Shown here: positions 12,053 through 42,100 of the stretch, in pieces
Numbering within the stretch: the first letter of the stretch is position 1
Layout: the number at the start of each line of letters is the position of its first letter
Assembly (NCBI GenBank): GCA_023055505.1
Contig: JALIRH010000013.1
Location: forward strand, 7,254,001 to 7,318,000
DNA: 64,000 bases
Direction: 5' to 3'
Source: Callipepla californica brunnescens
Taxonomy: Eukaryota > Chordata > Aves > Galliformes > Odontophoridae
Made by a program: the position numbers and the translations under genes
Notes under the pieces: generated by a model
The model's input: only the letters and a program-made list of their open reading frames with translations
Told to the model about the DNA's origin: nothing
The model's database searches: none

Positions 12053-12380
12053 CCAGAGAGGCGGGGGCGCCCGACGCGCGGCTTCGCGCCTCGCCGGGCC
12101 CACCTGAGGGCGGGGGGAGCCCGCTTGCTGCTCTGGAACGCGAAGGGCGCGAGCGGGCGGCGGCTGGGGGCCGCCCGGGGAGGAGCGGGTCTTGGGAACG
12201 GTGCCGTCCTTCCAGCGGTATTGGCGCGGCCCGGCAGGGTCTCCGTGCGAAAGACGGCAGCGCCTTTTGGGCGGGATCTGCGAGCCGGTCCCGGCGGAGC
12301 AGCGCCGGAGCCCCGCGGCCGCGTCCTCTCCCGCGGCGGTTCGTGCCCTCAGCCCGCGCCGCCGCCTCGGCCGCTCAGTA

Positions 12381-15300
12381 GCTGCTGCTCGTAACACGGT
12401 GGACAAGTCCTTTTTTTTCCCCGTGCAGCGCTCAGCCTTGCAGACTTGGCTAAAATTATCTATATGTATAAAGCCAACAATACTTACAGCAGTACTGATA
12501 GCAAAGATGGATGTTGGCATAGATATTTTGGCAAGATTCATTACTGAAACTACATTCCAGCAGTAAAAGCAGAGGGAAAACCCCAAATGTTCTTAAAATG
12601 GACCTGCGCAGCAGTCTAGGTGGTCACATCTCATTAACCCCAATGGGACTGATACCACGGCTCAGCCAGACGTTCTGTATTTGCCGTAACAAGAAAGGAA
12701 CATTCTCCACATTTCTCAAATAATATCCCGTAGCGGTTACATGCCCGAACAGCACATCAACCCAGGTGCCCCTGTATTCGTCCAAAACAACTGAGGACAT
12801 CGGTTTCCAACAAAAAACACTGCTGGTGCCTATTTTGGGAATGTGATGTTTTCCCCCCCAGGGATGAACCAAAGGCTTTAATTTTAAGCCCTGCTTTCAC
12901 AGCTACAAAGTTAGCCTGCAAGCACACACAAAAGGCTGCATTGTCCTACGGCCACAGCACTCACATGAGCTGATGTTTTATTTCATGATCACACTATCCA
13001 TGCTCAGGTTAGGCTCCCTCTGCAGAACTACTGTAATGGAATAGGAAAAAAACCTCTCAGCTCTCTGAGCTCAGCATCACTGCACTCCAGCGGTGACACT
13101 CAGAGCATGTGCCATGAAAAGGAAGGCTGCAGCCACAAAAACTCCTTGGAACAGAGGGTCAGCATGCCAGCTGAAAAACGTTACACAGGAGACTAACTGT
13201 GATGTCCATTCTACAGTTGTGTTTTTGGGAAAGCCTTCCTAAGTTTTCCAAGTGTTTTCCCATCAACCAGACAAACCACGCTGGGAGTCCTGCTGCTCTG
13301 TGGCTCATATCAAAGAAACCAGTGACTGCCATCGCGCTCACACAGTGCTGCAGGAGACACAAACCACTTTGTTTCCAGAAACACACGGCACTATTCAGAG
13401 GTTTTCATCTTTAAATTTAATTAAAGAAAAATGTCTCATAGTGATTAAGCGTGTCTGACTTCCAGCTTCTTTAAACGGCATAAGCCTATGCAGTAAAATG
13501 TAGAAATAGAGCTCAGAATTTCATCTTAAAAAGAAAAAAAAAAACCAGCTTTCAAGGTGTGAGGTCGTATTAAAAAAGTGGCTGTTCACTTGTAAACAGA
13601 ATAAAAATGTTAAGAAGACAATTTAAAAACTTTCATACACCTTAAACAAAACCACTTTCTATAAGCCATACAAGTAACATTACAGCATCATAAGGACAGC
13701 AAGAGCAGAAGAAAATGGCAGAGGAATCGCACAACATTACTTACTGAAGTAATAACTTATTTACAGTGAATATTAATAGCTCGACGTTTTTATTGCTCTG
13801 ATGGTAGTGTGTTGACAAGTAAACAGAGAAAATCGTCACGGTGGGACAGTAATATGCATATATTTACAGTTTTGCATACAGTGGTTTTTTGTACCTATCG
13901 AGAAAAGTATAGGGACATTTCCCCCCCAGGTCAATTCCATACTAGATTTTAGCAAAAATGTTCTCTTTTTTTCAGTTATTCACCTACAACTGAGTCCACA
14001 CTTCCTACACATCCCTGTGCACATTCTAAAATACATCTTTCCTCCTCTGATGGCAAAAGAACTCCAGAAGCAGGTGGGGAACTGGAGGTAAGAGCTGTAA
14101 TGCTCTGTCAGTATTCCTTAATGCTCCTCACATACAAAAAGTTCCAAATTAAAAACCAAAGCAAAACGGGCATTTCATAGATCCAAGTTAAAAAGGAAAG
14201 TGTCAACATGTTTATATGAAAAAATGAACACTGGTTAGACAAATATTCCTGTAAGAGCTTTAAAAAACTTGCTGCAAACTCACACTACATACTGCTACTA
14301 GTCTTCTTTCTTGTTGCACAATGTTTTCCTTTTGCTGAAGCCAGTCAAGGCACTGTCTTCGCCATTTGTGTTACACTTTGCTCTGTCAGTCTGTTACGTT
14401 TCTATACGTGCTTACACCAATTAACAAGCATCCTATATAAACAAGCTTACCCATTCATGTTGACTTCTTATTGTTGAAAATGAGCTCTCCAGCAGTATGA
14501 GATATAAGCTACCTGCCAGACGTTTTTATATTAAAGCTGAGGATAGCCTGGGCAAAAGAGAACCTGGAGGCAGAGGAGTTCACAGCAGCATTTACAGTTG
14601 CTTTCATCTTTAAATGAGCTATTAAACCTGTCTTTCAGATGCAAATGTTAATACCACACGCTGTTATTGTATTTTAATGCAAATTTATCGTCTTACTAAA
14701 ACATGGAGCTTGCTGTAAACTTCTGCTTTGGCTCTCATACTCTGTTAGTTGCTTTATGGCCAAATTTTTAAATGCCTATTAAAATATAAAAGGAAAAGAC
14801 CCTTCCATGGTTTGAACGCAATTGATATTTGAGGACAAGGTAAAGCGTAGAGAATTTATGTAATTGAAATGTAAACTTTTAAAATAAATATCCTGTGCTT
14901 AAGTGGGACACTCAGGGTACTCTGTCTGCTTGGCACTGCATTTCACTGGAACAGGACAGATCAGCTGAGAAACTCTCAACTCCATACAATGAAATCAGCA
15001 CAGACTCAGCAGAGGATTTCTGCTCGCAGTGTGCAGAGGGCTGCTCAGCACTCAGCACTGGCATTTACTGAAGCTCTCACCTGCCCCTGCTCTCAGTTGG
15101 AAAAGAACACTTTGAAAATATGATCATATAAAAGCAAAAATTAAGAACCTGCTGAGATTTCTCAAGTTTCTTATACAAAGTTACATAACAAAGTTATGGC
15201 ATAACTATAAGAAACTACTATGGTTCCGTCCAGGTAAGCTCCCTTCACTTACACCACAAACTTATTTTTAAGGGAAATTAACTGTGCTGTGTCAATTTTG

Positions 15301-17361
15301 CTTTTCACTGTTTCTTTCTGCCATTAAGTATTTTCTCTGCTTCCAGTTAGCACTCATCCTAAAAAAAATAAAAACGGACAGAATACTTTTCATAGTTCTA
15401 GAACAGAAATCTGAATTGCAAGGTGTCGCTCAAGTTAAATTAACACAACAATGCAGTTCATCCATTAAATTATATTACAACTGCAATTGATCAGTCAGTC
15501 ATTCCCAGTGTACTGGTCCAACTAACCTCTGCACTAACCATACAGAATTCAGACCCTGAAGCATTAATCTGAGATCAGGAACTACTGCAAGTGCTGGAGT
15601 CCAACACAGCTGTACACATAGAAGGGTGAAAGTTGATTCCAAATAACAGCTTACATAGAACTGGCCTTCTGTAAACACTGTGCACTGGGTATCTGGCCCA
15701 GTACAGCTATTAGAATGTAATGACTTTACTAATACTGTATGTTAACACAATATTGCACACTGAAGAGATGCAAATACATTCAGAGGAAGTTCTAAGACAG
15801 TCTGAAACTAAAAAGCAACCTATGATGATGCTGCACGGAGTCAAGTCACTGCAAAGAAATGCCTGCAGACTTTTATGATATTCATCACAATTACTGCAGA
15901 TGATCAGTTATCTGTTTGTTTGTTTGTTTTGCCTCTCTTATTTCTAGTTAGGAAGGGGGGGAGGGGATACAATGCATTGTCATTTGCTTATTTCTTCATT
16001 TGCTATGAACAAATGGTCTTGCTTAGGCCAGGCGTTACAGGAAGCTTTTCTATAGTCATTTCCCTTCCTGAAAACAGGCAAACAGGGAAGAGTACAAAAA
16101 TGCTTCTGAATTCCACAAGGCATTTGTGACTCTTCAGGCTGTTCCTGAATACCAAAATACACACATAAGCCCATTCAACTGATCTACTTCCTCCCATCAG
16201 CACATTCTGAAATACTGCTCTGATTTATTTCCCCTCTGGAAAGGGATGTCAGATCATTTAACTGTCAAAATGCTGAAGTACTATCATGCTATGAAAATAT
16301 TCACTGTTACTTCAACTTTCATTCGCCTGTTGCAAATTCTTCTCATTAGTAATGACTCTCCCCAATTACAAAACACACTTTTTCTTACTCTGAAAAGAAA
16401 ACAAAACACCCACAGAAACTGACTTTCAGATATTCCAAGTTTAAAAAGTGGGCTTTGGCATGTTTTGCTAATAGCAGCTGCCACCTTGCCTTATATGTGA
16501 CTTTTTCAAAAGATAAATATTTAAGGTTCCTATTTCAGGTGCCACAAATAACACCTGAAATGTAACAGACAGAAAAAAGACAAATGCTTGCTACACATTT
16601 TTCATCCATTTACTAAACAAAAGTGCAACGGAACCCTACACATCTGATAATATGTACAAACTCATTATGGCTTTATCATAAAACAGCATGTGAATGGGTC
16701 TATACAATCAGAGGGATGATAACAAGTGTAATGAATAAAACCATGTCAAACTGTTGGTAATAGAACAAGAGCTATATTACATTCTGTAAACCTTGGCATA
16801 CCACACTTTACATTATGCAAAGAGTCAATATTTACAAGTCTATAGTGGGTAAAATAATGAACCCCCTAACGTAAATGATGATTTTGCAAAGTGCAGGACA
16901 AAACCAGTGCTGTTAATTGCAAGTCCTAAGCAAGCGACTCTAAAATCTTTACTACTAGATGCTTACCTGGACATTTCTACTGAGGGTTTATAGGATTGCG
17001 ACGTTTAGAGTGAAATACAGTATGACACAGCATTAGAATGCATGTTTGAGGACAGCAAATGTAGAAATTAATAAGGCAGCATGCTCAGAAAGAGTTTAAG
17101 CAGCACTGATGTTAGATCCCTAGTGGCAACTATATCAGTTTTAGTTAATGTTAAAAATTCAGAGTGCAACACAGAAGCCTCATTTAACATTTAAAAAAAT
17201 GTGCAAATTGTTGTCAAACAAAAAGTAACATCGCAAGGAAGATACTCTACTGAAGAAATTTTTTTAAACCACAGCAAAGTAGACCATCTTCTTTCCAAAA
17301 TCATCTACAAGGCACTAAGGGTAGAAAATGACAGGTAACATGACAGACCAAATGCAGTTCC
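12381..17361 (-). other. CHIC1 3' UTR plus CHIC1-FIP1L2 intergenic interval
   Basis: Five kilobases without a supported coding exon. It lies directly downstream of the CHIC1 stop codon. AATAAA on the transcribed strand occurs at 13789-13794 and 12978-12983, so a long CHIC1 3' UTR may fill much of it; where it ends cannot be read from sequence alone. I recognised no interspersed repeat here. In eutherian mammals the side of CHIC1 distal to CDX4 is occupied by TSIX/XIST. Confidence 0.5.
12978..12983 (-). terminator. Candidate CHIC1 poly(A) signal
   Basis: AATAAA on the minus strand within ATGAAATAAAACA, 4.4 kb after the CHIC1 stop. An alternative AATAAA is at 13789-13794. Both are only candidates. 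Confidence 0.25.
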
Positions 17362-34459
<17,098 letters not shown>

Positions 34460-36985
34460 TCAAATCAACGGAGCACAGTCTTTTTCCTCCTGCCCCTTCG
34501 CTCTAATCTCCTCGCTCACCCGTTGCTTCCTCGCAGGTTTGTAGGTAGAGAGCTGCGTGGGGCTGAGGTGCAGCGGGCCGAGCTCCGTGGGCTTCCTATC
34601 GTTTTGGAAACCGATTCCCCACGCGGAATAACGGTGCCCTCGTGAGCAGGAGCCCCGGGGCTGGGCAGAGCCCTCAGGAGGGCTGTGTGCTGGGGTTCTA
34701 ACAGCGAGCCTGCCGGCGGGTGTTTCATTGGTGTCGGTGCGCCGTGAGGAGGGGAGCTCGCCCTCTGTGTCCCCTGCCCCCCAAAAATGAGAAGGGAAAA
34801 GATTTCTGTTCCCGTCGTCTGTTCTTGGGATAAGCTTCCCTTTGTCGATTGCCCTTGCTGTTTTTCAGGGCTTTTTAGGTGTTAGCGAAAAGCAGCTGGC
34901 TTGATTACGAATATCTTTGCTGTTTCTGAAAGCACGACTGCATGACGTGCAGGTAACTGGTGCTGTGTGCTTGTGCCCGGTGTGCAGAGCTGCAGCGAGT
35001 CCAAAGAGATGCGGCTTTCAGTCACCGAGTGCACACTGCAGGAGATCATAGGCTTGGGGCAGTGCATCGGCCCTACGGGTTTTAGTAATTACTGTTTTTC
35101 TTCTCGGCAGCTTTGATGTCTTGCCCCAGAAGCATGTAAGGATGTGTAAAATATAACTGCGGGGGTGTAATGGGCTGTCCCCTGCAGCATTTTCTGTGGG
35201 AAAGAGCTGGGTTCACAGCTGTGTGCTGTGGCAAAAGTTGGACAGCCCAGGAAGCATTTTGGAGCAAGACAAGGAGTAGATTAAAATGCTGTCTTAGTTT
35301 ATTAGGGAAGCATTTTCCAGCACTATATCTGTTGAATGCTTTAAAACAAAATACAAAAACACAAAAAGCCCATATGCTGGGGTGCTGGTGTTTTCCCTGA
35401 CCTTCCAGTCTGATTTTTGCACTTTCTTTTGTACCAAGAGAGGAAGATGCAGTAAATGATCCTATGTGATCACAGAGTTCATGTCATGATTAAATAATTG
35501 GTCTTGGCTGTAAGCAGTAGCTCTGTTTTGGAATGAATATGGACATGCATGATTGCAAACACTGGAAGTGGTCTGCAAGTACGTTCAGTATGACAATTGG
35601 TCTGGCAGTGCTGTAGCTGTCTTCTTGGTGGGAAGGTCTGGGCAGGATTTACACATGTGGCTGAATAGAAAGGTGTTTGTGTTGGATGAGGATGGTGAGC
35701 TAGATGTGTGGAGGACAAAGGGCAGTGACTATGTACAGGTGTGTGCTGAAGTACCAGCGTCTTGTTTTATTAGAGGCTGAGAGCCCTTAAAAACCCAACT
35801 GAATGTTGTAGGAATAGTGGTGACCCATTACCAGGCAGCCTTATGCCCTTATGTTCTTGAACCAGCCAGCTGCCCTGTGAGTGAGCAGTTGTGCTGCTGC
35901 CTTCAGTACAGTCGTGGCTGCATGCCTGCTCGGTGGCAGTCATGTATTTCTCTGTCCAAGACGCTATCAAATTCTAAATTGCTTTTTTTCCTGGTGTCAG
36001 CTTTTCGTTGTGTACGTAGTTTTAAAAATGACCTATTTCATATCCAACTGCTTCCACATTGCTCTGCAAAGTACACTTGGTATAAACCTTGGTATGAAGC
36101 CATAGTTTTGCTTTGTTGGCCTTTTTCTGAAGGCCTAGGCCAGGTTTCTTCTTCAACATAATGATGCTTTCTTAATCACTGAGCTTTAAACGTGGAAACG
36201 AGCTTATCAGTAACTGAGTTTTGTTTGGTTCTATTACATGCTGAATTTTAACATGGAAAATGATGGCAGGTATGTTTTTAAAGCATGGTGTTCAGAGCTG
36301 CAGCTATCAGAGGGCAGTCATAGGATGTGTGCTACTAAAACCCTGCACGTTCTTTCCAGCGTCCTGAGGCAGGTGTCTCATTCAGAGAAAGTTGCTCTGG
36401 CTCTCTGAAAACTGCCTTATGAAATGTTCAGACTTCTGCTGGTCTGCTGTTCTATGTCCTGTCTCTGTGTGGGGTACTCACAGTTCTGAGTTTTCACTGA
36501 GTTGAGATGTTCCATGTTTTATTTGCTCCGTTTCTGATATCAGACAACAGGGAAGATAGCAAGTTCTGGGGGGTTTCAGCTCATGGAATGAGGTGTTAAG
36601 TTGTTCGGCATTTTAGACACTTTTTAATCTCAGCTGCACGAGAGAGGCAGCAGCAAATAGTCTTCAGATCCAAGATTATAACCTGGGTTACTTTGTGGTT
36701 GCACTGAAAATGCCTATTGTAGAGATAGATAGTTTTCATATCATCTTAGTTTCAAGAAGTTGCCAGGTTTATGATCCAGGTTTTTATTTCTACTACTGCA
36801 TTACTACTAGCAATAGTAGCCAAGTTTGGGTTTGGTTATGCTCTCCTCTATGAATTACTTTTTTTTAAGTGTGTTTTAATAGGATCCTGTAGGATTCAAT
36901 AAGATGCTGTAAAATAATATTAGAGTACTTAAATAAATCTATACATTTTTATCTGCCCCAGACCCATACTTTGAAGTTGGACTTA

Positions 36986-37040
36986 TGGTTGGACTAGATG
37001 ATCTTGTAGGTCCTTTCCAACCTAATGTATCTATGAATCT
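36986..37040 (+). mobile_element. Short CR1 LINE 3' tail
   Basis: GGTTGGACTAGATGATCTTG, then AGGTCCTTTCCAACCT and ATGTATCTATGAATC, a CR1 terminal fragment of about 55 bp. Confidence 0.8.
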
Positions 37041-38385
37041 AAGTTAGTTAATGAAGGCAGATGACTGCTGTGCTACCCAGAGCCTCAATTTATGGTAAAA
37101 CCATGCTCCACAATTAAATATTTATAGTTTGTCTGAAAAAGGCAGTTGTTCCCAAGGCTTTGGCACCTCTGCAGCATTCTCATAAGAGTAAAGATGATTC
37201 AATTAAGTGTCAGAAGGGATTTGCTGGGCGTTAGTTGTGTGATGCAGAATTTTCTGTTGATATCAGCATGGTGTAGAAGTGGCTCACTACACAAACCCAA
37301 AATTATGGTCCAACAGCTGAATTTGAACAGTGTGATGGTTTTCTTTTTACATGAAGTGAAAAAGGGAGGGCACTAAGAGCCTGGGGAAAATACCCACTGA
37401 GTGAGAAAGATTGTCTGATTTATTATTTTAATTGCCTCATGTGCTAAGGGAGAGTCTAATTAAAGTCCTTGGAGGAATCTTCAAAGGTGGAGAGATAAAC
37501 ACTGAAATTGTTGTGTATAGCCCTTAGTGTTTCTTCTCACCTGTATAAATACAACAAATAGGAGTGCTGGATGGTGTCTTCTGAAGCTTTTCCTTTACAT
37601 GAGTAATGTAGAAGAGGCAAACATAGCTCCCCAGAAAGCAACAGCGATGCAGGGACTCTAGTGGCTGGGTTGCCATTCTGATATCTGTGTTCCTGTGCTG
37701 GTATTTGCAGAGCACGAGTACGGGATGGGTTCATGTCAGAACGTCCTGTAGTGGGCCACTGAAGTGGGCCAGTGTGTAGCCATGTGTGAATTTGCAGGTG
37801 CCAGACAACAATACTTTCTATTTTTCTTTTCTGATGACCTTTCCAATGAAATAAAGGTTTCTGTATAGAGCACAGAACTCTGTGCATCAGAGAAGCTCAT
37901 ACTATGAGATGCCCACGAGTAGGACCTCTGAGAGGTTTAGGTGTTTCTATTACTTGGTGTTTTCTTCCTGCTTTTTTTCAGTCTCATCAGTTGCCTTCTA
38001 GATACTGATACTGTCTCCTGACAGTGTAGAGCAATAATCAAAGCTAACTTCTCTGTGAGCATGTTTATCCCAAATTTGGTGTCCTTCAGGAGTGCACAGT
38101 TGGTACACGCTTGCTGTGACAGTGAGTGCTAAGCTGCTTGGTAACAGCTCTGAAATACGAGGTCTGCTTCTATGGGTATTCCTTGTCTTTTAACCTGAAA
38201 TAATCGTCACACAAAATTGGTGGCTCAAGTCTGCTACCTGAGAAAGCTGTAGTGATACTAATGAAACTCTTAACTTGCTTTTTGGTAGTGTGATAATAAT
38301 GACAGTTCTATTTCCATTACGTTTGTCCTTTTGTTTTTCAATCATATCACATGTGCGGACTACATAGATTACAAAGACTGTTCAT

Positions 38386-38391
38386 TTTATT
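38386..38391 (-). terminator. Candidate CDX4 poly(A) signal
   Basis: AATAAA on the minus strand, 516 bp after the CDX4 stop. A nearer variant ATTAAA lies at 38526-38531. Either would give a 0.4-0.5 kb 3' UTR. Confidence 0.4.
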
Positions 38392-38906
38392 TAATTAGAT
38401 GCAGTGTGTCACCAAACGTAACATTGTTACTTTCCTTCAGTGGTGAAGTGTTTCAAAAGTTGTTTTGAAAAAAATGACTTAATTTTCAGTACACGTTAAG
38501 TGTGAATGTTTATAAACACCCACTGTTTAATGATAGAAAATGTAACAAACTAAATACATCCAGCGTCTTACATCTTATGCAGCGTTACTCTATAATCAGT
38601 TCACTGGCAATTTTCATCGTATACACGAGCAAACTGGAAGTATGTTTACTTGGATCTTCAGTAGTATCTTTTTCTGTGTTGGTATCTGGAGCCAATCATC
38701 TCCTGTTCAAAAGATTTTGAGCGGTAAGTATCAGCAGCATGTGTTCCCTGAGATTTCTTTAACTGAAATACTTCAATAACAGTCCTAGATCGTCTGTGTA
38801 GAAATAAGTACTGTGAAGGTAGTTAAACAAGAATGGTCCTTTGCAAAGCTGAGTTTCCAAGAGACAGAGTTAAAAAAAACTTTTTTTTTTCTTTTTCCCT
38901 CACTGT

Positions 38907-39113
38907 TCATTCTGAAACTATGACCTGATGAATGTCAGCAGGCTGCAGTATGTTTATTCTGTGCGGTGGTGGGAACAGGGAGCTTGTGATTTCATTTGGG
39001 CTGAGTGAACCAGAGTCGCTCTGAACTGAGCCCCCACTGCCATCAAACTGTGAGATTTTCTTCTTGATTATTTTCCTTTCTTTGGCTCGGCGATTCTGGA
39101 ACCAGATTTTCAC
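38907..39113 (-). CDS. CDX4: CDX4 coding exon 3 (recognition helix and tail)
   Basis: Encodes [19 protein letters not shown], the DNA-recognition helix, then a tail with [11 protein letters not shown] and the terminal HQVIVSE. Stop TGA 38907-38909. Acceptor TTGCAG|GTG. Confidence 0.97.
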   Translation of the reverse strand: MKIWFQNRRAKERKIIKKKISQFDGSGGSVQSDSGSLSPNEITSSLFPPPHRINILQPADIHQVIVSE

Positions 39114-42100
39114 CTGCAATGTTATAAGCGGCGTCTGATTAGTTTAAAGCAGTCAAACTTTTTACAGCAACAGTAGCAATGAAAAAATACATGTAAGCAA
39201 AACAAATAAACATCCCCAGTTCAGCTCCCAAAAACCGCTGCTGGATTTGTGCAGTGGGAAACTCTGAAGTTACTTTGGATTCACTTTCTGTATTATAATC
39301 AATAGAAAATCATCTGTGCTTCTCAGACATGGTGCAAAGTGAGCTTGCTGTGTTATGTTTAGGAGCACAGGATTCAGATTTCTCACTTATATTCAGTGTC
39401 TGCAGAGTTCATCATCTAAACTTTGACAGTAGCATGTGTCATACTTTAAGGAAGATGCAGTTTGAGAATACTTTTTAAGGTTTCTTCATCTCTGATAAAG
39501 GTTAATTCAAACATAAATAGTGAGAGTGCATTTTCTTCTTTCAGTTGTGATTTGTGTGGATGTGTATTCATATGCGTTTGATTTGTTTAACAGGCATCTG
39601 ATTCGTGGCTCTGTGTTGTGCCCTGCGTTCAGTTATGGCAGTGCTACTTGAGGACAATGAATTTCAAACTAAGTGTTTATTTTGAAAGACTCGTGCCTAC
39701 GTGAAACCCAATTTTAGTCAAGTATCTAAATTTTCTTCCCTTTTGCGAGGATGTAAAAGAGCAGAAAACTCTGTTTTCCTCAATGTTAATTTCCCATTCT
39801 GATCTCACTGTTTTTGTTGCATCCTTCAAGGTATACTGAATACAATACTGTACAGAATGTTCTACCGTGGCTGTATTTTCCAGGTAGTTATTTCATTATT
39901 ACCTTGCAGGTAATGACGTTAAGAAACAGTTAGCAGTGTCAGTAGCTAATACAAATACATCGTATGCTTTGACTGCATCTTACCTGAAGGAAATTTACCA
40001 ATCAAAAATTGGATGTCTTTAAGAGAAGAGCAACAGATAAAACTAGCGGTTGTTTCTGTGCGGAATCGCTAGGTGCTCCAGGTATGTCTGTGTTCTCAGC
40101 CAGCTTGCATAGCATTAGAGCGGGGGCTTGAATTTTTTATAACTGCACTTCTCTGAAAGTTGTCCAATGGAGCTATATCCCAGTGTACAACAAATGTAAG
40201 CTCTTTGGTGATGCACTTCTATCTTAGCTACTTCCCAGAGCCACAGAATATCCTGAGTTACAAAGGACCCTCAATAGCCATCAAGTGCAACTCTCTGCTC
40301 CATGCAGTACTGCTAAAACTTGATGTCTGAGCTCGTTGTCCAATGGCTGCTGGGTGCTGTGACCACTGCCCCGGGCTGGGAGTACCCAACCATTCTCTGT
40401 GTAGAACTTTTTCCTAATATCTCATATGATTTATAGTCTGTGGAGTGTAGTCTGTGTACTGTTTGGTTTTTGAGACTGAACATCACTGTGCTACAGGATG
40501 ATTCTAAACCCCAGTGCTTGCCTACTCATCCTTTTCAGCCTATAACAATCCCTCTCTGTTACCTGTTCTTGCACAGACTGAATGCAAATGAGAATGGTAT
40601 TTTAAAGGACTGAGTATGCATACAAACAATAGTTTGTCAAGTTTTAAAAAGAAAGGTCTCTTACTTAAATTTACCTGGGGCAGTAAGTCTGGTTGCTAAG
40701 GTATGAGGTGCTTTATTCAGTACCGCCCATCTTCCCTTATCTTCCAACTGTAGCAGAACCATTGACATTGTTACATAAGGAGGACTGGATGCAACAGTTG
40801 CTACACTTGCAGGCATTTCAGAAATGTGCTCTCCACCGCAGTGATTTTAGGAAATTCTCTCCTGAATTCCTCTAACCTTTGTATGAACGCAACTGAGATA
40901 GCTCAGGAGGCTGGCTTTATTCGGGGCAGTGCTTAGGTATGTACTTAACCGGAATGCAGAGGTGCTTCCCAAGTGAGCAATTGACCTAAGTATGCACTTC
41001 AAAACTTTCTGAGCAGATGGTCTGTTACGTGTATAACAGGTATAAAAATTCAGCACCCGTTTTGTAGCCTAAAGCTTCTTGTGCGTAATAGGTGTTTGTA
41101 GTAGCTGTGGACATGGCAGCAAGATGAAATCCTGACTTGAAAATCACCTGTAAAAGCTGCTTGCCACGTAAAATGGTGCATGTCATAACTATTGAGGGCT
41201 TAGCTAAGATAATGTTAAGCCAAATTGTTTAATTCCTAGCTGCCTAGCAAGCTGCTTTGCAACTAAAAATGACTACTTTTCCATACTTCTATTACAGATG
41301 AACTCGTGATACTTAGTTAGCTGTAACTAGAGGTTTCTGTCACATTAACCTATTTATTAATGTGTGGTGTATTCACTGTGTGGCTAATACATTCACAAGC
41401 TATCGTGGTTGCCCTGGTGCTACTTTTGCACACAGGACAAGAATGCTGTTTGTATCTTCTGGCAGCAGCCGTGTCTGGTGAAGGGGTGCAGGCGTTGGTT
41501 AGTCTCTGGGTGTACCTGTCTTTCAGATAGTCCAAGGTTTGCTGCAAGTTCTGACTTTCTCCTTATTGTAATGTATCTGTTGCAGTGAAATTCCTTCTCT
41601 AATTCTAGTCTCTGGTGGTCTGTGTAAACAACCCGGTACTTCTCTTTTGTTCTTGTTTTACCTGTTTGAGAAAGAAATAGTATTAATTCTCTGAGGTTGA
41701 TTTTATGTAGCATCTTTCTTTCATGCATCTCAATCATCTCACAGGCAGTAAATAAAACTGCAGGGTATTGCACAAGACTGTTTTCTGAGATTATTTTCTG
41801 TGTTGCAGAGGAATATGAAGTACATAGTAAATAAGTTTCATTTTTTTCTAAACGTTTTGAGAGCACGTTGGTTATCATAGTTATCTTTTTCCCTCTCTCT
41901 CTCTGTAAGCATACATCTAAATATAAAGCTCTTATGTGAAGAATGTCCTGAAGCATCTTAAATTCGTAGCAATAACTTAATTAGTACTGGATACATTTGA
42001 GCTCCAGATTTCACGTCACTGTTCTGTATATCTCTCAGAATGTCAGGACTGACTCTGTCAGAGTTTGCTTATTTACGCCATGTCCTAATTCTTTATTTGG

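Larger units (their letters stand above)
11380..12380. promoter_or_regulatory. CpG island promoter of FIP1L2
   Basis: About 1 kb of very GC- and CpG-rich sequence surrounding FIP1L2 exon 1, with several C runs and G/C tandem motifs. No TATA box is evident. It holds two perfect NRF1 palindromes and a YY1-like site. Long open frames on both strands here are a by-product of GC richness. Divergent transcription to the right is possible but not shown. Confidence 0.85.

Noticed and set aside
11372..12586. 404-codon minus-strand frame and other long frames over the FIP1L2 CpG island
   Set aside because: Arg/Ala/Pro/Gly-rich translation typical of GC-rich promoter DNA with few stop codons. Only the 94-nt exon 1 in a different reading matches a family.
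36640..36658. 19-bp match GAGAGAGGCAGCAGCAAAT between the CDX4 3' flank and CDX4-like intron 2 (56157-56175)
   Set aside because: The two places are not equivalent in the gene maps and the flanks do not align well. Probably chance in low-complexity sequence.
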